Notes under the pieces: model-generated
Databases searched by the model: none
What the model was told of the DNA's origin: nothing
The model's input: only the letters and a program-made list of their open reading frames with translations
Shown: positions 1-5,560 of the stretch, in pieces
How the letters are laid out: each line of letters begins with the position of its first letter
Position numbering within the stretch: position 1 is the stretch's first letter
Translations under genes and position numbers: made by a program
Source of the DNA: Anaerolineae bacterium
GTDB lineage: Bacteria > Chloroflexota > Anaerolineae > JACIWR01
DNA: 6,202 bases
NCBI GenBank assembly: GCA_021162125.1
Contig: JAGGZG010000266.1
Location: forward strand, 1-6,202
Direction of reading: 5' to 3'

Positions 1-118
1 CTCCCCTTACCTCTCAGGTGTAGGTTTTTCTGTCGGGGGCTAGTGCCCGATGCTCCTGAAGATTAAGACAATAATCGGGGTTGGAAGTGCCCTACTCGCT
101 TCAGCTTTGTCCTTTCAG

Positions 119-138
119 CCCGATGCTTGAGCATCGGG
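119..138. repeat. Short palindrome, GATGC-type hairpin
   Basis: The arms CCCGATGC (119-126) and GCATCGGG (131-138) pair perfectly around TTGA; one more pair is possible, leaving a two-base loop. Part of the same sequence, CCCGATGCTC, occurs at 46-55, and ATCGGG recurs at 74-79, so 1-140 holds several pieces of one motif. No T-run follows, so this is not an obvious intrinsic terminator. It could be a repeat remnant or the tail of an upstream transcript. I see no gene in bases 1-275. Confidence 0.5.
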
Positions 139-188
139 ACACCAACGCGAACCCCACTATTCCACGTAGAACCAAGAAAGATTGTGCC

Positions 189-204
189 CGTGACTTTGAT
201 CACG
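189..204. promoter_or_regulatory. CRP/FNR-like inverted repeat overlapping a promoter
   Basis: CGTGA (189-193), six bases, then TCACG (200-204) form a perfect 5-bp inverted repeat with the GTGA-N6-TCAC geometry typical of CRP/FNR-family operators. A second overlapping repeat, ATCAC-GT-GTGAT, covers 199-210. The site sits over the expected -35 region of the promoter at 217-222, about 33 bases before the predicted start of transcription. That position suits a repressor or a -35-replacing activator better than a class II activator. The regulator is inferred from geometry only. Confidence 0.4.
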
Positions 205-222
205 TGTGATTTGTGCTATAAT
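195..222 (+). promoter_or_regulatory. Extended -10 promoter of the DUF4015 gene
   Basis: A perfect TATAAT lies at 217-222 and is preceded by TGC, giving an extended -10. The -35 is poor; the best candidate is TTTGAT at 195-200 with a 16-base spacer. Transcription would start near 229, leaving a leader of about 47 nt before the GTG start at 276. The weak -35 and the overlapping inverted repeat suggest that this promoter is controlled. Confidence 0.65.
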
Positions 223-275
223 TGTACTGGGCGCAGTTCGGTTTTAACGTCATATTCTTAATCGGTGGTGGCTAA

Positions 276-2522
276 GTGAGGATAACAACGAAGGCAGGAC
301 TTTGGCTGTTGCTGGTGTTGTCGTTGGTGATCGGGGCGCTGTTTGTCTATTGGTCTACCAGCAAAAGGGTGCTCACTGGACAGGTCTGCGATGTGCAGAC
401 GGGTGAGCCTATCCCCGGTGCAATGGTGGCTGTGGAACAGGTGGCTACTATTACCGATGACCAGGGCTGCTATCGTCTGGAGGGAATCCCGGAGGAGTTC
501 CTGATCTCCGTCCAGTACCCTGGATACCTGCCGTTCGCGGAAACTTTTACCACCCGTGGGATGTGGACCAAGCGATTCCTCTTGACCATTGCCCTGCAAC
601 CCAATCACCTGAGCGGCACGGTGTCCGACGAGTTGTCGGGATCGCCGGTGGAGGGGGCCGCGGTCTCGGTTGGTGAGTTGAGCACGAAAACGGACGCTAC
701 CGGGCATTACGAGCTACGGTACCTCGTGGGCCGACCGGTGCTGACGGTGCAGGCGGATGGTTACTTGCCCTGGCAGGGTTCCTTTTCCATCGAGAGGAAT
801 CTGCTGAACGGTGCGCCGCTGAACGTGGTGCTCGTGCCCAACACGGTGATGGGCCTGGTTCGGGACGCGAAGACTGGCGAGGCTGTCGAGGGTGCCCTGC
901 TCACCGTGGCTGGCGGGGAAGTATTCCCCCAGGGGGAGGGGAGCTACGTCCTGCGCCGTGTACGGCCAGGGGCGTTGATCACCGTGCAGGCGACCGGTTA
1001 CCATCCGATAGAACAGGCATTTGCCGGCAGCGAGTCGTTGGTGATTGATCTGCACCCACGAGAGGTGACACTCCTGGTGAGCGATGCGCTCAGCGGACGG
1101 CCAATCGCCGGGGCCGTGGTGACAGGCAGTGCGCCTGTGGCGAAGACGGACGGTGACGGGCGAGTGACGCTGTGGCGAGTGACGCTAGGGGAGACGATTA
1201 CCGCCCGTGCCGAGGACTACGAGCCCGCGCAGATAATTTACACCGGCGAGGAGAGCCTCTCCCTGGCGCTGCGCCCTACCAGCCTGCGGGGCGTGGTGCG
1301 CGATGCGAGCACCGGCCAGCCCATCGCCGGGGCCTTGATTTACGTGGACGGCCGGATAGTGGTCGCGGACGGGAATGGCGCTTATTTTATCCCGGATCTG
1401 CCCGAACAGCCGACACTGGTGATCAAAGCCGCCGGATACCGCAAGGAACGGGTGACAGCCTGGCAACACGCTAACCCGGTGCTGGCGGCTTGTGCCGATT
1501 CCACCATGCCCTGCGCTGACCTGATGCTCACTCCTTTCAAAGTCAAAGGCATCTACATCCCGCTGGCCCTGCTTTCCCTGCCCGATCAAGTGCGTGCTTT
1601 GATTGACCTGGTGGAGCGCACCGAATTGAACGCCATCGTGGTGGACGTCAAGGGAGATCGCGGCTGGTTGGCATACCCCAGCCAGGTCCCGCTGGCCCAG
1701 GAATTGGGCGTGGCGATTGGGGGACTGATGGACATCAGGGAATTTCTGCGTCTCTGCAAAGAGCGCGGAATCTACACCATCGCCCGGCTGGTGATTTTCA
1801 AGGATAGCCCTCTGGCCTTTGGCCACCCTGAGCTGGCAGTCACGAATGCTGATGGCACGGTGTGGACGGATGCCAAAGGAGCCGGATGGACCAACCCCTT
1901 CCGCCAGGAGGTGGTGGATTATAACATTGCCATTGCCGTGGAAGTGGCACAGATGGGCTTCGACGAGATACAGGTGGACTACGTGCGATTCCCTTCGGAC
2001 GGCGATGTGACGACAATCGCCTACGAAGAAGCCGAGAATACTATGGAAAACCGCACTGCGGCGATCAACAGCTTCCTGGCGCAACTGCGAACCGCGCTGC
2101 GGCCGTGGCAAGTGTTCACTTCCGTGGATCTCTTCGGTCTGACGGTCTCGGTAGCGCCCACGAGCGACATGGGCATCGGCCAGCGGCTAGATGACGTCGC
2201 AACGTTGGTGGATTACGTGTGCCCGATGATCTATCCCTCCACCTACATCTCCGGCAATTTCGGGTTCGAGGAGCCAGCCAATCATCCCTACGACGTCGTC
2301 TACCGGGCCACGCAGGATGCGCTGCGACGCACAAAAACAAAAATCCGGCCCTGGTTGCAGCACTATTCCTGGCAAGTGACCTACGGGCTGGAGGAGCTCC
2401 AATTACAGAGACAGGCAGCGGAGGACGCTGGTGCCTGGGGGTGGACTTTCTGGAATGCAGGGGGACGGTACAATTACGAGGAGTTGTTCATCTCGCCGCA
2501 GGAGCAACCTCCACCTCCATGA
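276..2522 (+). CDS. Membrane-anchored protein with five carboxypeptidase-regulatory-like repeats and a DUF4015 glycoside hydrolase-like domain
   Basis: The protein has 748 residues. An in-frame TAA lies directly before the GTG at 276, so this is the most upstream start possible; a GGTGGTGG stretch at 264-271 could act as ribosome binding site. Residues 9-26 are a hydrophobic N-terminal anchor after two basic residues, so the rest should lie outside the membrane. Five repeats follow at about 33-87, 112-166, 191-245, 264-318 and 337-391. Each has the pattern G-x-V-x-D-x-x-(T/S)-G-x-P-(I/V)-x-G-A, a D-G-x-Y-type turn and a G-Y end, typical of the CarboxypepD_reg/TonB-plug-like beta-sandwich fold. 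From about residue 423 the protein resembles DUF4015 (PF13200), a predicted TIM-barrel glycosidase-like family: note GWTNPFRQEVVDYN (537-550), GFDEIQVDYVRFPSDG (561-576) and VCPMIYPSTY (648-657). D563, E564 and D568 are candidate active-site acids. The proline-rich end PPPP is short. Substrate is unknown; cell-wall or polysaccharide contact is an inference. Confidence 0.88.
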   Translation: MRITTKAGLWLLLVLSLVIGALFVYWSTSKRVLTGQVCDVQTGEPIPGAMVAVEQVATITDDQGCYRLEGIPEEFLISVQYPGYLPFAETFTTRGMWTKRFLLTIALQPNHLSGTVSDELSGSPVEGAAVSVGELSTKTDATGHYELRYLVGRPVLTVQADGYLPWQGSFSIERNLLNGAPLNVVLVPNTVMGLVRDAKTGEAVEGALLTVAGGEVFPQGEGSYVLRRVRPGALITVQATGYHPIEQAFAGSESLVIDLHPREVTLLVSDALSGRPIAGAVVTGSAPVAKTDGDGRVTLWRVTLGETITARAEDYEPAQIIYTGEESLSLALRPTSLRGVVRDASTGQPIAGALIYVDGRIVVADGNGAYFIPDLPEQPTLVIKAAGYRKERVTAWQHANPVLAACADSTMPCADLMLTPFKVKGIYIPLALLSLPDQVRALIDLVERTELNAIVVDVKGDRGWLAYPSQVPLAQELGVAIGGLMDIREFLRLCKERGIYTIARLVIFKDSPLAFGHPELAVTNADGTVWTDAKGAGWTNPFRQEVVDYNIAIAVEVAQMGFDEIQVDYVRFPSDGDVTTIAYEEAENTMENRTAAINSFLAQLRTALRPWQVFTSVDLFGLTVSVAPTSDMGIGQRLDDVATLVDYVCPMIYPSTYISGNFGFEEPANHPYDVVYRATQDALRRTKTKIRPWLQHYSWQVTYGLEELQLQRQAAEDAGAWGWTFWNAGGRYNYEELFISPQEQPPPP

Positions 2523-2600
2523 CTCAATAGTGCGGGCCATCGGAGCGCGGTGTAGTCTCCAGCAATTGTTGACGTGAGCCAGGTGTGTGTGGCGCGCTTC

Positions 2601-2629
2601 TTGATTTTACTGGCATAATCGTGTAAAAT
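2601..2629 (+). promoter_or_regulatory. Sigma-70-type promoter upstream of spoVS
   Basis: TTGATT (2601-2606) and TAAAAT (2624-2629) are separated by exactly 17 bases, four and five matches to the consensus hexamers. Transcription should begin near 2636, giving an untranslated leader of about 235 nt before spoVS. The promoter lies well after the stop of the upstream gene (2522), so spoVS seems to be its own unit. Confidence 0.65.
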
Positions 2630-2635
2630 AAGGAC

Positions 2636-2820
2636 AAGGTTCCGAGGCATCGTCGCGCCTAATCTGTACTCAGTGCGTCCGTTGCTGATCAGAAACTGCT
2701 GCGGATTTATGGAACAGGCCGGCAACGGTATCGGCAATTGCCACCATGACATTTTCGCCTGACGGCATTTCCCACGTAGTTGTACGGGCGTTCCTGTGGG
2801 GGAACGTCGGCCCCTTTTTT
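2636..2820 (+). promoter_or_regulatory. Candidate structured leader or small RNA before spoVS
   Basis: About 185 nt lie between the predicted transcription start and a terminator-like hairpin with six Ts. Visible pairings include CCGTTGC (2679-2685) with GCAACGG (2722-2728). GTTCC occurs at 2640-2644 and 2790-2794, and GGAAC at 2711-2715 and 2801-2805, so the first GTTCC could hold the first GGAAC, or that GGAAC could take the second GTTCC and break the terminator hairpin. This is the arrangement of an attenuator, but 5-bp helices can arise by chance. I could not match it to 6S RNA, the SRP RNA or a known riboswitch. No convincing ORF fills 2523-2870. Confidence 0.35.
2786..2820 (+). terminator. 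Terminator-like hairpin in the spoVS leader
   Basis: CGTTCC (2789-2794) pairs with GGAACG (2801-2806) around TGTGGG. GGG (2786-2788) can add pairs with CCC (2811-2813) across a TCGG bulge. Six Ts follow at 2815-2820. The hairpin lies downstream of the predicted promoter and about 50 bases before spoVS, so it would either end a small RNA or act as an attenuator for spoVS. Confidence 0.5.
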
Positions 2821-2855
2821 CACGACAGCATTTGTCGGGAGTTCTGCGGGAGGAT

Positions 2856-2863
2856 AAAGGAGG
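2856..2863 (+). promoter_or_regulatory. Strong ribosome binding site of spoVS
   Basis: AAAGGAGG is a near-perfect Shine-Dalgarno sequence, seven bases before the ATG at 2871. It decides the start: an in-frame extension back to 2796 would run through the end of the leader hairpin and lacks such a site. Confidence 0.85.
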
Positions 2864-2870
2864 CACCAAC

Positions 2871-3131
2871 ATGGACATCATAAAAGTATCAGCTCGGTCC
2901 AGGTCAACGGCGGTAGCAGGGGCAATTGCCGGGGTCGTCAGGGAACACGGGCGCGCTGAGGCGCAAGCTATCGGGGCGGGGGCGGTAAATCAGGCTATCA
3001 AAGCGGTGGCTATTGCGCGCGGCTATCTGGCGCTGGATGGCATTGACGTGATTTGTATCCCCGCTTTCGTGGAGGTGGACATCGAGGGTCAGGAGCGAAC
3101 GGCTATCAAGTTTATCGTAGAGCCGCGTTGA
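2871..3131 (+). CDS. spoVS: Stage V sporulation protein S (SpoVS) family regulator
   Basis: The 86-residue product has the same length as Bacillus SpoVS as I recall it and follows it almost along its whole length: KVSARSRSTAVAGAIAGVVR near the N-terminus, then AEAQAIGAGAVNQAIKAVAI, then VICIPAFVEVDIEG and the end ERTAIKFIVEPR. SpoVS proteins are small Alba-like-fold dimers. In Bacillus, loss affects spore coat and septum events; homologues also occur in bacteria not known to form spores, where they are thought to be nucleic-acid-binding regulators. No signal peptide or membrane segment is visible, so it should be cytoplasmic. The gene stands alone on its strand, with its own promoter near 2601, a long leader with a terminator-like hairpin, and a strong ribosome binding site. 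It converges with ricT. Family assignment is very secure; the role in this organism is not. Confidence 0.96.
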   Translation: MDIIKVSARSRSTAVAGAIAGVVREHGRAEAQAIGAGAVNQAIKAVAIARGYLALDGIDVICIPAFVEVDIEGQERTAIKFIVEPR

Positions 3132-3443
3132 TCCGCGCGTGCATGGCTCTCTGCTGCGGACGAACACTGTCGGCCACGGGATTTGGTGACGATGGCCGTG
3201 AGATGGGAAATGGTGGCCGTCACCTTCGCTCGCTGATTACGCTGGCTATGGCGCGGTGGTGTGGCTACTGATTCTGACCTGGAAATGGTCCCCGGCGCAA
3301 AGGTCCGCACGCCCCAGAGGGAGGTGCGTTTTCAGGATGAGTTCTATACGGCTCGTGCTTGGATGAAGCCCCAGTCCTGGCGTGTCCCCAAGCTGATGAG
3401 TCACCTCCTCTTTTGCATTGCGTGTGTTGCCCGTCTCCGGCGC
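3132..3443. other. Convergent intergenic region between spoVS and ricT
   Basis: These 312 bases separate the 3' ends of two converging genes. One stem, GGTGACG (3185-3191) with CGTCACC (3218-3224), could form, but there is no T-run after it. The minus strand carries AGAGGAGG near 3403-3410, with a GTG reading frame of about 55 codons behind it; its product resembles nothing I know and the spacing is wrong. I see no gene here that I can support. Confidence 0.5.
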
Positions 3444-4298
3444 TCACCGCCGTCGCCGTTTGCGACGGCGGTGTTGGGGGCCACGTGAAGCTTTCGGCGA
3501 CGGTTCGAGTTCACCGGCGGGTATCTCGATGATGATGTCCTTCTCATCCAGCATCACGCTGAGCGTCTCTTTGATGACGTTGACCCCGACCACCTTGCCC
3601 GGCCCTTGTGAGGTGTCAATTCTCTCCCCCACGCGGGGGAGTTTTTTCTTTACCTCGCAGTAGAACTCGTTTTCGTAGCTCAAGCAACAGAGCAGCCGTC
3701 CGCACTGCCCGGAGATCTCTGAGGGGCTTAGGGGGAGATTCTGCTGTTTGGCCATCTTGATGGAGATAGGTTTAAACTCGGTCAAGAAAGTGGCACAGCA
3801 TAGCGGGCGACCGCATGGGCCGTAACCTCCCATCAATTTGACTTCGTCGCGCACGCCGACCTGCCGCAGCTCAATGCGGGCCTTAAACATTTGGGCCAGC
3901 TCCCGCACCAGGGAGCGGAAGTCCACGCGCTGCTCGGCGGCGAAGTAAAAAGTCAGGTGCGAGCCATCGAAATTGTACTCGGCTTTGAGCACTTTCATGG
4001 GCAGGCCGTGTTCGGCGACCTTTTGACGGCACTGCTCCAGCGCTTCTCTCTCCTGCAGCCGATAATACTCCATCTGCGCCAGATCCCACGCAGTTGCGCG
4101 CCGCACGATGCCTTTCAGCTTGCCCGTGATCGCTTCGCAGGGCACTTCACGGGGACCGAGGGCGATCTGCCCGGCTTCCTGTCCTTTGGTCGTTTCCACG
4201 ACGACGTAATCGTCCACTTTCAGATCATCGAAGCCAGTGGGATCAAAATAGTATATTTTGCCCGCTTTCCTGAAGCGGATACCCACGATTGTTGGCAT
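3444..4298 (-). CDS. ricT: PSP1-domain Fe-S regulatory protein RicT (YaaT)
   Basis: The product has 284 residues, close to the usual length. In Bacillus, RicT (YaaT) joins RicA and RicF in a cytoplasmic [4Fe-4S] complex that stimulates RNase Y-dependent mRNA maturation and influences sporulation, competence and biofilm decisions. The PSP1 core is clear: a GIRFRKAGKIYYFDP start, KVLKAEYNFDGSHLTFYF (102-119), FRSLVRELAQMFKARIELRQ (127-146) and GYGPCGRPLCC (158-168). The paired cysteine motifs PCGRPLCC (C162, C167, C168) and QCGRLLCC (C199, C204, C205) are the family signature and likely cluster ligands. ENEFY (209-213) follows the second motif. The ATG at 4298 has GAGAGG nine bases upstream. 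The gene begins 44 bases after the end of holB on the same strand, as in Bacillus (holB-yaaT), so the two are probably one operon. The tail HRRRKRRRR is very basic and coincides with a DNA hairpin. Whether RicA and RicF partners exist cannot be seen here. Confidence 0.95.
   Translation of the reverse strand: MPTIVGIRFRKAGKIYYFDPTGFDDLKVDDYVVVETTKGQEAGQIALGPREVPCEAITGKLKGIVRRATAWDLAQMEYYRLQEREALEQCRQKVAEHGLPMKVLKAEYNFDGSHLTFYFAAEQRVDFRSLVRELAQMFKARIELRQVGVRDEVKLMGGYGPCGRPLCCATFLTEFKPISIKMAKQQNLPLSPSEISGQCGRLLCCLSYENEFYCEVKKKLPRVGERIDTSQGPGKVVGVNVIKETLSVMLDEKDIIIEIPAGELEPSPKASRGPQHRRRKRRRR
3445..3473. terminator. Perfect 12-bp hairpin embedded in the ricT stop region
   Basis: CACCGCCGTCGC (3445-3456) pairs perfectly with GCGACGGCGGTG (3462-3473) around CGTTT. 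The minus-strand reading of this palindrome encodes the last residues of ricT and two bases of its stop codon. There is no T-run on the downstream side, so a role as intrinsic terminator is only possible. It could instead stabilise the 3' end of the message or be a repeat that has entered the coding region. Confidence 0.55.
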
Positions 4299-4342
4299 GG
4301 GTGAAAACCTCTCGTTTCATTCGTGTTACTGTCAGAAATTTG

Positions 4343-5344
4343 CTACGCGGATTGTGCGCTGGGCCAGTGGAGCATCAGGTTCTCCAGTAGCAGACGTGGA
4401 TTGGCGTTGTGTTCCAATTGCCAGACGGCCCGGCGCAGAGCGACGATGGTGTTGTAAACCTGGTCCAACGAGTAGCAGCGAGCGGCATTTTCCAACTCTG
4501 CCTGCCGGTCGAGGTTGGTGATCTCTACAGCGCTCCCGCTGGTCAGCAGGAGTAGATCCCGCCACCAACTGAGCCACAGGTCTAGTGTCTGGCGGACGGT
4601 GTCGGGGTTCCGGCTGAGACGGGCAGCGTAGGCGAAGCGCTCCACCCGCCCCTGCCCGGCCAGGGCTGTCATTTCGTCGAGGCGCTGTTGGCGCTGGCGT
4701 AGGGGCGCGGGGTCACTGGCAGCGCTGATCGCCCAGCCCAACCGTCCCGTGGAGAGGCGGGCCAGCAGACGAGCCTGTTCCTCGTCCACCCCGCGCTCGA
4801 CGAGCACTTCCTGTACCTGCTCTATCGGCAAAGGGTGCAAGGTGAGTATCTGGCAGCGGGAGACGATAGTTGGCAGCAGAGCGTCGCGGTCGCTGGTGGT
4901 CAGGATCAAGATCACACGGGCCGACGGCTCCTCCAGGGTTTTGAGCAGGCAGTTAGCGGCCTCGGTGGTGGCCAACTCAATCTGGCGGATGATGTACACC
5001 CGCCGTCGTCCTTCCACCGGGGAGAGGGCAGCCTCGCGCTGGAGTTCGCGTATCTGATTGATCTTGATGCTGCTACCCTCCGCCTGGACGATGCGCACGT
5101 CGGGATGGATGCCCGAGGCGATGCGGTGGCAGGAGCGGCAGACCCCGCACGGTGGTTCTGCCCCGGTGCAGTTGATCGCCTGGGCGAAAGCCCGGGCCAG
5201 CGTGGTCTTGCCAATCTGGGGCGGGCCGCTGAACAGGTAGGCATGCGATACTCGCCCGCTGACCACGCTGCGTGCCAGTATCTCCACTGCCCAATCGTGT
5301 CCCACGACCGGCCATGTTCGGTTCGTTCTCCGCTGCTCCGTCAT
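4343..5344 (-). CDS. holB: DNA polymerase III subunit delta-prime (clamp loader)
   Basis: With the ATG at 5344 the protein has 333 residues, typical for delta-prime, the subunit that helps the DnaX clamp loader place the sliding clamp on DNA. Visible features: SHAYLFSG (33-40) and a P-loop GPPQIGKT (40-47); a zinc module with C59, C66, C69 and C72 (CGVCRSC); the sensor-like helix TTEAANCLLKTLEEP (126-140); and the SRC motif (162-164) that supplies the arginine finger. The stretch after RRRVYII (113-119) reads RQIELA, where a Walker B would have acidic residues, in keeping with a subunit that need not hydrolyse ATP. A TTG start at 5383 would add 13 residues, but that codon lies inside the -35 element of a strong promoter, so I prefer the ATG. 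The transcript then starts at about the ATG, with no room for a ribosome binding site. ricT follows 44 bases downstream, as in Bacillus. tmk, often upstream, is replaced here by a divergent tRNA gene. Confidence 0.94.
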   Translation of the reverse strand: MTEQRRTNRTWPVVGHDWAVEILARSVVSGRVSHAYLFSGPPQIGKTTLARAFAQAINCTGAEPPCGVCRSCHRIASGIHPDVRIVQAEGSSIKINQIRELQREAALSPVEGRRRVYIIRQIELATTEAANCLLKTLEEPSARVILILTTSDRDALLPTIVSRCQILTLHPLPIEQVQEVLVERGVDEEQARLLARLSTGRLGWAISAASDPAPLRQRQQRLDEMTALAGQGRVERFAYAARLSRNPDTVRQTLDLWLSWWRDLLLLTSGSAVEITNLDRQAELENAARCYSLDQVYNTIVALRRAVWQLEHNANPRLLLENLMLHWPSAQSA

Positions 5345-5353
5345 CGTGGGGCT

Positions 5354-5383
5354 ATTGTACCATAGGTTGCTTCCCTTGTCCAA
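5354..5383 (-). promoter_or_regulatory. holB-ricT promoter giving a probably leaderless mRNA
   Basis: On the minus strand, TTGGAC (5383-5378), 18 bases and TACAAT (5359-5354) form a strong promoter, with TGG before the -10 making it an extended -10. Only nine bases separate TACAAT from the ATG at 5344, so transcription should start within a few bases of the start codon. Confidence 0.75.
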
Positions 5384-5390
5384 ATTGCAC

Positions 5391-5419
5391 TTGCTTTTTT
5401 CTCTCTCCGGTGGTATAAT
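5391..5419 (+). promoter_or_regulatory. tRNA-Val promoter
   Basis: TTGCTT (5391-5396), 17 bases and a perfect TATAAT (5414-5419) preceded by TGG form an extended -10 promoter. Transcription would start near 5426, a few bases before the mature tRNA end at 5432. Its -35 is only seven bases from the -35 of the divergent holB promoter (5378-5383), so both polymerases would compete for the same 65-bp stretch. Confidence 0.75.
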
Positions 5420-5431
5420 TTTCCCACAAAC

Positions 5432-5505
5432 GGGCGGTTAGCTCAGTTGGCTAGAGCGCCACGTTGACATCGTGGAGGTCGTAGGTTCAAGTCCTATACC
5501 GCCCA
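5432..5505 (+). tRNA. tRNA-Val (anticodon GAC)
   Basis: All arms can be drawn. The acceptor stem is GGGCGGT (5432-5438) with ACCGCCC (5498-5504). The D arm has GCTC (5441-5444) with GAGC (5454-5457). The anticodon stem is CCACG (5459-5463) with CGTGG (5471-5475), and the loop TTGACAT places GAC at 5466-5468, reading the valine codon GUC. The T arm is GTAGG (5481-5485) with CCTAT (5493-5497), including one G-U pair, around TTCAAGT. The discriminator base is A5505. CCA is not encoded. The gene is divergent from holB and lies 55 bases ahead of the T-box leader on the same strand. Confidence 0.97.
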
Positions 5506-5520
5506 CTCGTCGGCAACAAT

Positions 5521-5542
5521 GCCCACGGACTGATCCGTGGGC
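5521..5542 (+). terminator. Hairpin after tRNA-Val, weak terminator
   Basis: GCCCACGGA (5521-5529) and TCCGTGGGC (5534-5542) form a perfect 9-bp stem around CTGA. The following bases, GTATATATCTG, are AT-rich but are not a real T-run, so termination may be incomplete and let polymerase enter the T-box leader that starts about 20 bases later. A 3'-processing role for the tRNA precursor is also possible. Confidence 0.6.
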
Positions 5543-5560
5543 GTATATATCTGTAAAGCG

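Noticed and set aside
5..29. Terminator of an upstream gene ending in TTTTT at 25-29
   Set aside because: The possible stem is only about three plus three pairs with an internal loop; too weak to call.
1185..2111. Long minus-strand frame of 308 codons
   Set aside because: It lies entirely inside the DUF4015-protein gene, has no family resemblance and is explained by GC-rich codon use of the real gene.
2636..2820. 6S RNA or SRP RNA in the spoVS leader
   Set aside because: The length suits 6S RNA, but the ends do not form its closing stem, and the SRP core sequence around GGAAG is absent.
3252..3410. Minus-strand GTG frame of about 55 codons beside an AGGAGG sequence
   Set aside because: The GTG overlaps the Shine-Dalgarno-like bases, so spacing is impossible, and the product resembles nothing.
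5345..5383. TTG start at 5383 adding 13 residues to holB
   Set aside because: The codon lies inside the -35 element of a strong promoter, so it would not be in the mRNA, and the ATG at 5344 fits the family length.
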